From positions 2,202,501-2,266,500 of the forward strand of contig NC_037091.1 in NCBI RefSeq assembly GCF_002994745.2: 64,000 nucleotides of DNA, read 5' to 3'. The notes beneath the pieces are model-generated. The model was not told the DNA's origin and searched no databases. It saw only the letters and a program-made list of their open reading frames with translations. Of this stretch, positions 10,290 through 21,342 are shown piece by piece (position 1 is the first letter of the stretch; the number at the start of each line of letters is the position of its first letter). The stretch comes from Rosa chinensis (Eukaryota > Streptophyta > Magnoliopsida > Rosales > Rosaceae). The translations under genes were made by a program, and so were the position numbers.

Positions 10290-10690
10290 GAAACAGCCTC
10301 CTTTGCGCATGTTCCTCATACCATAACCACAAATCAAACTAGACCACGACACAGTGTTTCTCTCAAGCATTTCATCAAACACCTTCCGGGCGTAATCCAA
10401 GTCCCCACATTCTGCATAGAAATGAATCAAAGAATTCCCAATAAACACATCTTCCTCCAAACCCATAATGGAGCTGAACCCCTTCATAGAAAGCCACAAT
10501 CTTCAAGCACGCGCTCAATGCAACATCTGAACATAAAGCCCAATAGCCTCGTAACTAAGCCCAGAACCAGAGTAACCCTTTATCAGAGAATTGTACATGA
10601 ACAATACACCCTTTGTTTATTCTTCTTCTTCAAGGAACAAGTCGAAGGTTTTTCGGGCATAGTCTGAGCTTTCGTAGGTGCCCGTTTTGG
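10290..10690 (-). pseudogene. PPR pseudogene, part B
   Basis: The minus-strand reading carries PPR repeats: YARKTFDLFLEEE near 10620-10660, then [29 protein letters not shown] and [15 protein letters not shown] (10320-10480). These are classic PLS-class pentatricopeptide motifs. Pentatricopeptide proteins bind organellar RNA. In-frame stops and deletions split it, and the copia element cuts it at 10289. It is a paralogue of the longer PPR pseudogene at 51.2-52.9 kb, which has a deletion where this copy keeps the complete repeat. Confidence 0.75.
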
Positions 10691-11140
10691 CGCATGTGCT
10701 TAGTGACATTAGAGGGTCTGTGACTGAGGCCTTTCTTAGTGATGTGACAGTGAAGTTGCTTCACTTCATTTACGGTTTTACAGTTTTTGAGTCACCCAGT
10801 TGGGGAAGTGCCCTTAGCTATGGACTTGGGTTCGTTTTGGTTAGTGGTAGGAGCTATGAAACTTAGCGTGGCTAGACCAAAGGACTCAGCTGAAGCACTG
10901 CAGCCATGGCTGATGGATCTGCAATGCTTCTATGAGACCGCCCCTGTTTTATGTCAAGAGAACTTCTTCTGTGTATAGGTGCTACTGGTAAATCACTAAA
11001 TCTCCACTACTATCCATATAAAACAATGGTGCCTGACAAAATTTCAGCTTCTGAAACGTCATCCTGTATATGATTGACAAATAATTGGCCCTATTTATGA
11101 ATTTCCAAGTCGTAAACTGTAGGATAAAATTGAATATGAT
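10691..11140. other. Unassigned sequence beside PPR relic
   Basis: A plus-strand frame at 10678-10866 is open but shows no domain I recognise and overlaps the upstream edge of the PPR relic. No splice or promoter context supports it as a gene. Confidence 0.35.
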
Positions 11141-11348
11141 TGTGGCCTGTGCTAGCAAGATTTTGCTTAGAGTGATAAGTTTCATATTCCATTTGCTCAA
11201 TCCATGGACCATGTGGATATGCAACATCATGCTCTTTGAACATGATATGTTCTGATCAAAATGTAGACAAAACATAAAGGCAATTTAGCATAAAAGTACG
11301 AGGAAAAGAGTATAGGCAAGAGTACAACTAAGGGGACGTAGCATATGC

Positions 11349-11461
11349 CTTTGCTTCAAGCTTATTTGCAGTCATTTCAAGTTTAGCGAGGGATCAGCAT
11401 GTACCCAGGCCACTTGGCCAGAATATGTAGCCTTTCAGAGTGGAATGTCTATAGTTCCCAG
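11349..11461 (-). pseudogene. Unidentified duplicated exon, copy 1 (decayed)
   Basis: This is homologous to the exon-like block at 14324-14440. The donor position reads GC instead of GT (caaag/gcatatg) and the acceptor AG is lost. Flanking sequence (11140-11340) is also shared with the copies at 14.1 and 15.2 kb, so a larger segment was duplicated. Confidence 0.45.
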
Positions 11462-11879
11462 TGGAAATGGAAAAGCAACCAAAATGCATGATATCAATCA
11501 ACTAGCAACATAGTAACACAGTGACAGCTAAGAAAATGAACCAAACATTAATAATGGATCATATGAACCAATTTGTATGGAACCATGGACTACCTTAATT
11601 TGAATTTACTAGCTAGATGATACCACCAATGTTCTCCTACAACAATGGAATCAATTGAGGATCAACAATGAGGACAACTACAAACAGTTTTGATACCATT
11701 ATTCCCCATCATCATGTACGCAATCTCAAGCACCAACCAGATCCAAAGCACCATGGCTTCATTGATTCCATCTGTCCACAATAAATACAAAGCAACTCAT
11801 AAAAGCCCTTTAGGTTTTGCTAATTATTATATCAGAGAAGTTTGTAGACAGTATACAGGTAACGTTAGGTAGTAACAGC

Positions 11880-12550
11880 CATTAGTTAGCTTGAAAGAAT
11901 CTTCATTGTTTCTGTAACATCTGATTTCCAGCTAGGAAACGGGAGAGTTTAATCACATAATCAAAGTGTGATACAGAGGGTTTGGAGCATAACTAGAAAG
12001 AAAGAAAAAAGAGAAAGTACAGAGAGCCATTTTGGTTCCCTACTGATCGATTTAATCGCATAGTATAAAGATGAATGTCATTGTCCTCTCTTTTTCTTTA
12101 TTCACAGTTTCAGAGTATTAAAATCAATATCAATGCCTTGTGTACTGTAGCCACTATTTACTCAAAATAATGCATAGACTATAAACATTTAAGACTGCCA
12201 ATGCATACATGAATTTGAACTAACCTATGTAGTGCTTATAGTGCAAAGTGATAGGGCCATTTGGTCAATTCCGAAGTAACAGCTGCTAGGCTGAAAATGT
12301 GAAACTTGCCCTTTATACACACACACTGTTATTCTGAAACAACCTTGCATATAGTACAGCAGCACCACCATGGAGATAGTTTTACTGCTTCAGAAGTTAG
12401 AAAGCTTGGAAAAGAAAATGATACTAAGAAGATGACATGCATGTTAACTTGCAGATTGATCACCTGAAGTGGATGGTAGTGTTGGTTGCAGAGAAAAAGA
12501 CAGCTATGGGTTTTGATCACCTTCAACTGCACCACGAAAGTTTTCACGAA
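11880..12550. repeat. Duplicated noncoding block (also at 61.8-62.1 kb)
   Basis: The stretch around 12080-12300 (tgtcctctctttttc, cacagtttcagagtat, gactgccaatgcatacat) recurs with divergence at about 61850-62060. Both copies lie beside HMT relics and TNL 3' regions, showing a shared segmental origin. No coding function is visible. A minus-strand frame at 12329-12547 is unsupported. Confidence 0.6.
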
Positions 12551-12888
12551 GTTTTGTTGGTTCTGAATACAGAGAACTCAGTTGCTTTCTCATGATGTTG
12601 AAGCTGTGGAGTAGTTGACTGATGGGAGCTATGCAGGTTTGCTTGTTACCTGCAAATTTGATGAGCAAATAAACATTAATTATATGAAAATGTCAAGGGG
12701 CTAAGTCACATATGCTAGTTAACTCCGATTAACCAAAGATCATACCTTCCAAATTAAGCAAGAAAAACTAATAAGATCATCTCTGAAATATGTAGGGGGA
12801 GATATTTTCTCTTTTATTGAACGTTGAACAAGAAAACTACAGCAACTGGGAAGAGAGAGGGATGATGAGCATGGAAAATAGCACATAC

Positions 12889-12993
12889 CTTTACTTCTAA
12901 TCTTTTTGCACTCGTCTCAAATTTAGACAGATCAGCATGTACCCGATTTTGCCCGACTCAGCAACTGTTCCAAGTGAAAGTTTATAGTTCCCA
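12889..12993 (-). pseudogene. Unidentified duplicated exon, copy 2
   Basis: Bounded on the minus strand by an acceptor (ctgtttgcag) and a donor (aaag/gtatgtgc). The interior is homologous to the block at 14324-14440. A frameshift or stop breaks the frame. The product is unknown. Confidence 0.45.
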
Positions 12994-13554
12994 CTGCAAA
13001 CAGAACCACCAATCAAAATGTATAACATTAATCACCCAGAAACATTATTACTAGATAACATTAATCAAAATGTTCAAATATTAATACTGGATCATATCAA
13101 CCTATTTGTATGGACTACCTTGATTTGCAGAGCCTAGCTGACTGCCACCAATGATCTCCTACAACAGTGGGATCAACTGATAATCAACAATCGTATCAAA
13201 AAAATAAATAAATATGATCATCAACAATGAAGATATTGGAAAAGTTGAGGATACTTGAGACCTCAATATATAGGTCTTTAGATTGAGGATAGTTCAATAC
13301 TTCCAAATGTTTTTTAAAATTACAGAGGAACCTAGAAAATGTGCTATTCGTCCAGTGTTCTGTTCATGATTAAACCGGTTCCTGATTGTAGAATTATGAT
13401 AAAGGACAAACCTTAATACCTATGCACTATTATTCGAAACTGCATAGTTTTAATACTTCCTCTAAGTTACAAAAAAAATGAAAAAGGAAAGGTATTTATA
13501 ATCACATATAGACTTATTCGTTGATCAGTTTTAGTGAATAGAAATACTTCTTGG

Positions 13555-13685
13555 AAAGAGCCTGATCCTGCAGCAGCCTCTAAAGAGACTCATGCCACTT
13601 GCTTATGATCGAAAACCCTCATCAACCGCCACATATGATCGCTGGCTCGCTGCAATGGAATACATGCAGTCAGACTTTTTCAAGA
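13555..13685 (-). pseudogene. HMT last-exon relic
   Basis: Minus-strand sequence ggcggttgatgagggttttc and agaggctgctgcaggatc match the start (VDEGF) and the zinc-binding GGCCR segment of the HMT C-terminal exon. A stop and frameshifts lie between them. It sits downstream on the minus strand of the HMT middle-exon relic at 13.8-14.0 kb, in the gene's exon order. Confidence 0.5.
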
Positions 13686-13829
13686 ACACATTAGAAATCA
13701 AAATTGCCTCAGTTAAAGTATTGAGTAGAAAGTAGTTTCTTCTCTTTCTTACGGTGCCACTATATATACATCCAGATTGGTGGTAGCTACTGAATTTCTG
13801 CTGCCGAATTGATGCACATAATTAATGCT

Positions 13830-13990
13830 TGCTTGCATGAATCCACAACAGAGGCAAACTCCAAGAAGGCATAACTACTCACAGTATCAATTCCATGCTT
13901 AGAACAATGAAAACCAATTCCTTCTTCCTCAAGAAGGTCAGCACACACCTGCCGCATCACGTTGAAGCAAGATACTTAGCCAAAGCCAGG
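13830..13990 (-). pseudogene. HMT middle-exon relic
   Basis: Minus reading gives a stretch ending YAFLEFASVVDSCKQ. It corresponds to the HMT segment (LECA..ADSCKQVVAVGINC-type) better preserved at 55470-55690. The same block, with the shared landmark cacctgccgcatcac, is found at 54.7, 55.6 and 61.6 kb. Confidence 0.5.
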
Positions 13991-14323
13991 CTAGAACTTC
14001 TGATACCAAAAAATTGTTGTATATGAGTTTCACAAATTATCGGCAATACTTATTTATGAAATTTGAAGTTGTAACCTGTAGAGGAAAATTTAATATGCTT
14101 GTCGCATGTACATATGCTAGGAAGATTTTGCTTGAAGTGCTGCATTTCATATTCCATGTTCTCAATCCTTGGACCATGTGGACAATGCAAAATCATACCT
14201 CTTTAACGTGATATGTATCGATAAAATTGTAAGCAACAACATATGGGCACTTGAGCCTGGAATCACTAGGAAAAGAGCATAGGCAAGAATACAGCAAGGA
14301 TATGAAGAGGAGATAGCATCTAC

Positions 14324-14440
14324 CTTTGCTTCTAGCTCATTTACAGTCGTCTCAAAGTCAGTTAGGTCAGCAATCAGCATGTAGCCAACTTGGCCGGCCG
14401 GAGTCTGTAATCTTTCTGAGTGGAAAATCTATAGTCCCCC
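14324..14440 (-). pseudogene. Unidentified duplicated exon, copy 3
   Basis: A 117-bp block has an intact acceptor (ccatttgcag) and donor (gcaaag/gtagatg) on the minus strand. The 3' part encodes YMLIADLTDFETTVNELEAK. With the better frame at 15.5 kb the segment reads like GTIDFPLRKVTDSGQFDYML. I do not recognise this family. A frameshift in the middle suggests it is dead. Confidence 0.5.
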
Positions 14441-14824
14441 CTGCAAATGGAAAAAACAAAAAAATTCAATGATATCAATCACCTAGCAACATAGTAACAA
14501 AATGAAAGCAAAGAAAATGAACCAGAAAACAAATGATAATAATGGATCATATCAACCAAGTTGTATGAACCAACTTAATTTCTATGGCCAAGCTAGCTGA
14601 TTACCACCAATATTCTACTACAACAATGGAATCAATTGAGGGAAAATTCACCAATTTTGATACCACAAAACAATCATTCCTGTAAAAACATGAAATCTGC
14701 AGAATTTTAGAACAGGGAAGAAAGCCAAACCTGAAAATAGCAGCTAGTCTCTGAAAGAACATGGCATATATTATTGGTGGAACTATGGAGTGGCTGGTGA
14801 GGTAGGATCAAGATTCGCGAGAGT

Positions 14825-15031
14825 CTACAGCAAATCGGGAAGAAGATCAAGATTTGCTTGCCAATCAGAAGTCTGGAAGATCTGATCTGAGGTGGATGTG
14901 GATGCAGATGCAGAGTAATCGGGGAAGGGAGGCATTGATGGTTGCTCCTCAGTGCAGTGTCGTTTTGAAGGGATTGGTTGCTCCTGCTGCTCTTGTTCAT
15001 GGTGATAATCGTCGTTTGCTCCATTAATCAC
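14825..15031 (-). pseudogene. TNL C-terminal tail relic, copy 1
   Basis: The minus frame encodes NGANDDYHHEQEQQEQP, a short insert, then a Ser/Thr-rich tail (PDYSASASTSTSDQIFQ). The same tail follows a C-JID domain at 15.97-16.16 kb. Here only the tail survives. The C-JID part has been replaced by other duplicated sequence upstream. Confidence 0.55.
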
Positions 15032-15425
15032 CCAGAAACATTATTACAAGATAACATTAATTAAATTGTAAGTAACAAAGTGAAACCAAATATTAATACT
15101 GAATCGTGTCAACCAATTTGTATGGAGTATGGACTACCTTGATTTGTAGAGCCTAGCTGATTGCCACCAATATTATCCTACAACAGTGGGATCAACTGAT
15201 AATCAACAGTCTTATCAAAAAGAAAAAACTTTAAGTTTTTGCTTAAAGTGATGCATTTCATATTCCATGTGCTTAATCCGTGGACCACGTGGACAATGCA
15301 ACATCATGCCTCATTAATATGATATGTATCAATAAAATTGTAGGCAACAACATATGGGCACTTGAGCCTAGAATTACTAGGAAAAGAGCATAGGCAAGAT
15401 TACAGCTGGAGGAGATAGCATTTAC

Positions 15426-15546
15426 CTTTGCTTCTAGGCTCTAGCTTATTTGCAGTCGTCTCAAATTCAGTTAGATCAGCATTCAGCATGTAGTCAAATT
15501 GGCCAGAGTCTGTAACCTTTCTGAGTGGAAAATCTATAGTCCCCAC
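15426..15546 (-). pseudogene. Unidentified duplicated exon, copy 4
   Basis: This is the longest open copy: AVGTIDFPLRKVTDSGQFDY followed by MLNADLTEFETTANKLEP. The donor is intact (caaag/gtaaatgc), but the acceptor AG has become GG (ctgcggtgggg). Product unknown. It lies 3' of the TNL tail, as in the other copies. Confidence 0.5.
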
Positions 15547-15969
15547 CGCAGATGAAAAAAAGAAAAATTGCAGGATATAAATCATATAGCAACAAAATGA
15601 AAGCGAAGAAAATGAACCAGAAACAAATGATAATAATGGATCATATCAACGAGGTTGTATGAACTACCTTAATTTGCATGGCCTAGCTAGCTGATTACCA
15701 CCAATATTCTCCTACAAGAATGGAATCAATTGAGGACAAATTCACCAAATTTGATACCACAAAACAATCATGCCTATAAAAAACATGAAATATGCAGAAT
15801 TTTAGAACAGGGAAGAAAGCCAAACCTGAAAATAGCAGCTAGTCTGTGAAAGAACATATCTAATTGCATGGCACTATGGAGTGGTTGGTGAGGTAGGATC
15901 AAGATTCGTGAGAGTTGACAGCAAATTGGGAAGATCAAGATTTGCTTGCCAATCAGAAGTCTGGAAGAT

Positions 15970-16545
15970 TTACTCTGAGGTGGATGCAGATGAAGATGCA
16001 GAGTAATCGGGGATGGGAGGCATTGATGGTTGCTCCTGCTGCTCTTGTTGATGGTGATAATCGTCGTTGGCTCCATTACGAGGCCTCTTTTGTTTTGCAT
16101 TCGCCGACGAAAGCCAGTATAGCATACCACTCTCATTCGGTATTTCGGTGGCCGGCATACGAGGTGAACTCCACAGCTTTTAATTTCATCAGAGAGAAAT
16201 TGAACTCGACAGTGATAACGCGGCCAATCCTCTTGATCCACCTTTCCCTTTATTTCATCAGATAATGGAATATAAGTTAGCAACATAAGGTCTCGCTTTG
16301 AACTGGGCATCTCGTGATAATCTATGAGTGCCCCATTGATGGAAATATCAGCTGGACGGCGAGTCCTAAAACTAAACCAAGAAATGGAAACAAACAGCCA
16401 CTCCTATGCTCTCCCAATTCAATTTGCTTGGGATTTCAAAAGAAATTGCACATGCATTGCACGGGCCTTTTTCATTAGCAGCAACCTCCTTCGAACAACG
16501 GAACCACTTCGGAACCTCACTACCGGGGTAATACAAGCCTAAACC
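15970..16545 (-). pseudogene. TNL part: C-JID post-LRR domain and tail
   Basis: The minus strand reads YPGSEVPKWFRCSKE at about 16500-16545, ISFEIPSKLNWESIGVAVCF, then a broken stretch, then PRYHCRVQFLSDEIKSCGVH. These are the conserved pieces of the C-terminal jelly-roll/Ig-like domain found after TNL LRRs, which helps recognise ligands. A frame change and stops lie at about 16330-16380. The tail NGANDDYHHQQEQQEQPSMP follows. The plausible exon boundary is near 16546. Confidence 0.75.
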
Positions 16546-16600
16546 GGGACTTCTGCAATGAAAAGATGTCAGCTATGTCAATACCGCATGTATTCTTTCA

Positions 16601-16637
16601 GGTGAGAGACCCCTTCTGTGTAGCCGGGTCTCACCCC
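16601..16637. repeat. Short hairpin (inverted repeat)
   Basis: ggtgagagaccc and gggtctcacc face each other across about 12 bases. It lies in the interval between the LRR exon and the C-JID exon. It may be a remnant of a small inverted-repeat element; no TSD was identified. Confidence 0.4.
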
Positions 16638-16800
16638 ATATTAATAATGTGCATGCATTATGAAATACAGAAATTACATAAATCAAAACGAGAGAGAGAA
16701 TAAACAGAACAGACCCTGATTATTCAGGAAAATATTTTCCATTATGTCATCGCCCAGGCTGTGACTAAATCTATGGCAATTCCACAAGATAATATCTAGC

Positions 16801-19476
16801 ATGTTCAAAGACTATGGCAATATCAAAAATCTCTCCAGTGATTCGCAATCCCTCGCATCTACCTTGAGTATATTTTGTGGAAGCTCTGGAATCTCTCGAA
16901 GTCTCTTGCAACTACACAAGTCAATCCTTGGCAAGTTGACAAATTTGCTAAGTGCAGGAACACTAACAAAATTGTTACTTGAGAGATCAAGTTCGGTTAA
17001 TGTTTCCAAGCAATCAAGACTCCTAATGAAATCAGCAGTTGATAAATTACATCCGTTGATTCTGAGTACACTGAGTTTGGGCAGCCCTAGAGAGCCACTG
17101 TTATCATGTGAAATGCTTGCTTTTGTTGGAAATGTAACAAGATTTGAGCATCCACTCACATTTAGGATCTCTAGATTTTGTAACTCATATATGTTGCGTG
17201 GCAGAGTTGTAAGATTTTCACAACCATCTAGACACAAATAATAAAACCCAATGAGATTCCCAATTGACGGACACAATTCTATAATGCCACTGCCTTCTAG
17301 ATACAACCAGTGGCGGACCCAGGATTTTTTTTGTATGGGGGCGTAGTAAAAAATAGATAAAAAAATTTAAACAATAAAATTAGAGACAATTCATTATTTA
17401 GCACAACTTCTAAACATTTAATATCATAACAATTCGAATAAGTAATTAGAAAAAAAAAATTACAATACATCAAAATATATATACAAAACCAAATAAACAA
17501 GAAAAGATAAAATTAATCGATAAAGAAATTCAAACGAATCATCATCTTGTATCGAGATTGCTCGCTAAAGGCTAATCTTTTCTAATTCAATTAAACTATT
17601 AAATCATACAACAATGATCAAGCTTGGTACTTTACAACTTTAAACCCAAAAGATTAAAAAAAGAAATTTTCGTAAAAATATAGAGAAGAAAAAAATAACT
17701 AAACCTGTATTGTACTTGTCGGTCAGACTAAAAAGAAATAAAAATATAGAGAAAATGATTTGTTTGCTGGTGGAAAGAGATTTTGTCTTCTAGTGCTTTA
17801 TCAGTTCATCTCAACCAGATAAATCGGAGCTTTTCTTCATCAGTTCATCTCTGATTCTCTTCACGTTTTGTTTTTTGTTTTTTTGCTTATCTCTTCACAT
17901 TTTGGACTTTGGACTCTTGGACTTTTGGTAGCTACTCCCTTTTTAAATTTTATTTTGGAATTTGGGACATGGAGCTTGGATAATAACGTAGGTCATCAGA
18001 CAATGTTGAGATGTTGGTCATGCCCGATGCCTTTGACCATCATAAAGGTGATGAAGGCATTGAATGTTTTTGTTTCTTTATTATTTTAATTGCACCTTCT
18101 TTTATACAAGTCTGTTGGCAACGTTTTCATGATTCAATTTATCAATTATTTATAGATATATATTATTAAAGTATTAGATTAAGTGGCTTAGTGGGGGCAT
18201 GTATGTTAATTAAAAGACAAAATTCTGTATTGATCATCTATTACATTCATTCTCCCCAAAATTTAAGTGGGCGCATCAGCCCCCGCTCGCCCCTACCTCG
18301 GTCCGCCACTGGATACAACTCTGTCAATGAGTCCATCTTTCCCTTGATTTTTGGAAATGTAACAAGCTTTGAGCATCCACTCACATCTAGGATCTCTAGA
18401 TTTTGTAACTCATATATGCTGCATGGTATTATTGTAAGATTTTTACGTTCTACTAGATTCAACTCATTAAGCCCAATGAGATTTCCAATTGATTGATGCA
18501 ATTCTTTAATGCCACTACCTCCTAGATACAACTCTGTCAATGAGTCCATCTTTCCCATGATTTCTGGAAATGTAACAAGTTTTGAGCATCCACTCACATT
18601 TAGAATCTCTAGATTTTGCAACCCATAAATGTTGAATGGTAGAGTTGTAAGATTTTTACAATCATCTAGATGCAACTCTCTAAGCTCAGTCAGATTCTCA
18701 ATTGACAGATGCAATTCTTTAACACCAGTGCATGATAGGTTCAACTCTCTTAACGAATCCATCTTTCCAATAATTTTTGGAAATTCCTCTAGCCTAGTGC
18801 AATACCTAAGATCCATAGCACGGAGAGATTTCAAGCTAATTTCGGTTGGCAACTTAACAAGTTTAGAGCAGCATTCAAGATTTAAGGTCACAAGTTTATC
18901 TAGCGATCCAACGAACCAATGAACCTCAACTAAACTTGCACAACCATATAAATTCAGCTCTTCTAAGTTGGGGATTCCTGTGAAGTTTGGGAGTTCTCTT
19001 AGGGATGTGCAACCTTCTAAATGCATAGATCTTAGAAGTGGAAAATTCTGTGCGGCAAGAAAAAAGAAAAGATCAAACCAATCTGAAGCACTAGTGATTT
19101 GCAACATTATTAATTATTTAAAAAAAATGAAAGAAAAACTTTCTTGAAATAAAAATGGATTATTAGATTAAAGTACCTTAAGTCCCTCCCATAGTCGTAT
19201 AATAAAATGGTTGTCAGAAATATTGAGCGCAACACGTTTCCTTGGATGAATATTTGAAGGAAACGATTGTATCGAACATCCAGACCAATTAAGCCACCTC
19301 AACTCATTGGATAGATAATCAATATTCCCAGAATAGTGTGCAAAATAGCTAAACAAGTATCTAAGATTTTTCATCTCTGAAAAGCATTTAGCATTCAAAC
19401 ATATCATTTCTTCTTCATGCTCCTCTACTTGGATGCCTTTTATTTTCTTTGTTCCCTGTAAAATGAAAGAAAGCAA
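16801..19476 (-). pseudogene. TNL part: LRR exons
   Basis: The first LRR exon (about 19178-19456, after a ttttgcag-type acceptor) holds the typical TNL NLRRL segment (MKNLRYLFSYF, LRWLNWSGC). The next exon (19049 down to 16801) carries repeats of the form L..L.L..C..L..LP, such as LRAMDLRYCTRLEEFPKIIG and LREL with NLTTLPFNIYGLQNLEILN. The hAT element at 17308-18311 interrupts the repeats at LTELYP/LYLEG. The LRR continues at 17299 and ends in a PELPQNILKVDARDCESLE motif near 16840, which normally closes TNL LRR domains. Confidence 0.85.
17308..18311. mobile_element. hAT-type nonautonomous transposon in TNL LRR exon
   Basis: A 1004-bp insertion. Terminal inverted repeats begin cagtggcggacc and end ggtccgccactg. 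The 8-bp TSD gatacaac is at 17300-17307 and 18312-18319. TIR sequence and TSD length fit the hAT superfamily. The interior is AT-rich with no transposase frame, so it depended on transposase supplied elsewhere. It splits an LRR codon series in the TNL pseudogene, and precise removal of one TSD copy restores the reading of the repeat. Confidence 0.9.
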
Positions 19477-19566
19477 TTATTAACATATGTAGCAATTTGA
19501 AAGCACAAGCTAGTAAGTACGTACATGTTTCAAAATCTCCTAGCTTCAAGATCTCAAAAAGATATT

Positions 19567-20705
19567 TTACATAGTAGATAAGATACTTACTGTTTTATTT
19601 GTTAAAACATGATCAACATCATCATAGTTCCACAATCTGCTTCTTTCGCCAGGCTCACCTTGTTGACGCACTATTTCTTTACCCATTTCTTCTATCAAGT
19701 CATGCATCCAAATCTTATCACTTTCTGTTCCATCCACCTGAGTCTTATCTTTGTCAATTCTTATTAAGGCTTTTTCTTGGAGTTGTTTCATACCGATCAC
19801 TGATTTAAGGTCATAGCAAGCATCTAGTATTGGTTTCACACGGTCTACTTGTTGACCTTTAAAGAAACAAGCGATATCAAGAAAATATTCTTTTAAATCT
19901 GCTCCCAAAGCATCATAACTATTTTGAGAACATCTCTTATCTCTCTGTGGGGATCTTCTCCTTTACAATTATCTAATGTAGTTTCCCACTCATCTCTGCC
20001 TCTCCCATACAGATGAGAGCCTAAAACTATCAAAGCTAATGGAAGGCCCCGGGCATAGCGTACAGCACGTTGTGCAAGTTTCAGATAATCACCCGGAGGT
20101 CCATTTCTTTTGAATGCATTCAAACTAAACAACTCCAAAGCTCGATCATAATCTAACATTTTGACCTCATATACTTCATCAACTTGATGAGAAATTAGCA
20201 AACGTTTATCTCTTGTTGTTATGAGAACTCTACTGCCTAGCCCAAATAATCAGGGGATGGAACTAAGTTCTGTAATTGGTTAGAATGACTCACGTCATCA
20301 AGGATTAAGAGAACTTTTTTATGTCACATCCTTGTCTTTATAAAACTGACTCCTTCATCAACACTACTCACCTTCAAAGTTGGGTCCCTTAAAATATTAG
20401 ACAAAAGTGTCTCTTCCAGTTGGGCTAGGCCTTTTGATCTAAAATCTGTCAAGAAACAGCTATCTTCAAACTTATGGCGAATTGAATTAAACACATCCTT
20501 CGCAATTGTGGTCTTTCCTATTCCACCAGGCCCCCATATGCCTACCATGTGAACAATATTTTCCTCGGCGTGTAAAAGTCTGTTGACATCTTGTCTACAA
20601 GACACTAAGCCAATTGGATGTTCAGCAACGTGCAACTCACATGAAGGGTTTATTACTTGGGCGGACAATTCCCCAACAATTCTCTTGATAAATTTAGCCT
20701 CGGAT
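19567..20705 (-). pseudogene. TNL part: NB-ARC exon
   Basis: The P-loop is GIWGPGGIGKTTIAK (20530 region), followed by FLTDFRS. A TGA at 20324-20326 precedes KKVLLILDDV (kinase 2). A frameshift falls at LG/GSRVLITTRD (RNBS-B, near 20240). GLPLALIVLGSHLYG (GLPL) is near 20030, followed by a third break before GADLKEYFLDIACFFKG (RNBS-D, near 19890). WMHDLIEEMGKEIVRQ is the MHD-type motif of TNLs. A GT donor near 19590 ends the exon. The NB-ARC is the nucleotide-dependent switch of the receptor. Confidence 0.88.
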
Positions 20706-20814
20706 CTATGAATTCATATATACGAAATCAAATAAAGTAGAGGATTAATATATAAAAATATATTAATAAAAAAATAAGCTAACTAATCAACTAGCTAATG
20801 TGGGGTTAGAGACA

Positions 20815-21342
20815 TACTCGTCATCCTTGAAAGGCCATCCAGACAAATCTGCTGCTTCCTTAAGAGCTGCCCTCCATTTATCCATGCTATCCTTGTATTT
20901 GCATTGATCAAGTGTAGCAAATGCGTCACCGAAATCACCTGTTTGATGTCGTACATCTGAGGGATCCACTTTGTAGAAAACTGGTATGACCTCTTGTACG
21001 TGTTTTTGATTTTCTGCATTCAAGTATCTTGAACAGTTCGTCTAAGCACCACCTTGAGGCAGCATAAGTTTGAGAGAAGACGATGATTGAAACTCTTGAC
21101 TCCTCAATTGCTTTGAGAAGAGCCGGTGATATTTCTTCTCCTCTTCTGAGCTCATCATCTATGAAGGTCTTAATTCCCCTATCATCCAAAGCGGTGTGCA
21201 AATGATCTGTAAAAGTAAAGCGCGTATCCTCGCCTCGAAAACTCAGGAACACCTCGTATATGTAATGAATTTGGTCAGTAGAAGAACGTGGAAGAGAAGA
21301 AGATGAAGAACTGGCTGCTGCTTCATTGGTTAGAGAAGACAT
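20815..21342 (-). pseudogene. TNL part: TIR domain exon
   Basis: It starts at the ATG at 21340-21342 with a Ser-rich leader, then YEVFLSFRGEDTRFTFTDHL, IDDELRRGEEISPALLKAIE, SRWCLDELFKILEC, VIPVFYKVDPSDVRHQTGDF and ALKEAADLSGW. These are the conserved TIR motifs, including the Glu in LDEL expected for NADase activity. A one-base shift between ILEC and VIPVF (about 21015-21030) breaks the frame. A GT donor follows near 20815. Confidence 0.88.

Larger units (their letters stand above)
14100..15060 (-). repeat. Segmental duplicate unit I (pair with 15240-16160)
   Basis: The order of landmarks is identical to 15240-16160: a cttgagcctggaatcactagg block, the unidentified exon, a gatatcaatcacctagcaacata block, then the TNL-type 3' end with the Glu/Gln/Ser-rich tail. 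A third, partial copy is at 11.1-11.5 kb. These are tandem copies of a TNL 3' flank. Confidence 0.7.
15970..21342 (-). pseudogene. TIR-NBS-LRR (TNL) resistance-type pseudogene
   Basis: Reading minus: a TIR exon, NB-ARC exon, LRR exons, a post-LRR C-JID domain and a Ser/Gln-rich tail, in the standard TNL order. TNLs are intracellular receptors that sense pathogen effectors and act through TIR NADase signalling. This copy is dead several times over. There is a frameshift in the TIR near 21015-21030, a TGA at 20324-20326 just before the LILDDV (kinase-2) motif, frameshifts near 20240 and 19910, and a 1-kb hAT element in the LRR exon. The C-JID exon also has stops. The fused frames still read clearly, so decay is moderate. 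Single-base frameshifts could in principle be assembly errors, but the insertion cannot. Confidence 0.88.

Noticed and set aside
10678..10978. Two overlapping plus-strand frames as a small gene
   Set aside because: No domain; they overlap the PPR relic edge and lack any splice or promoter support.
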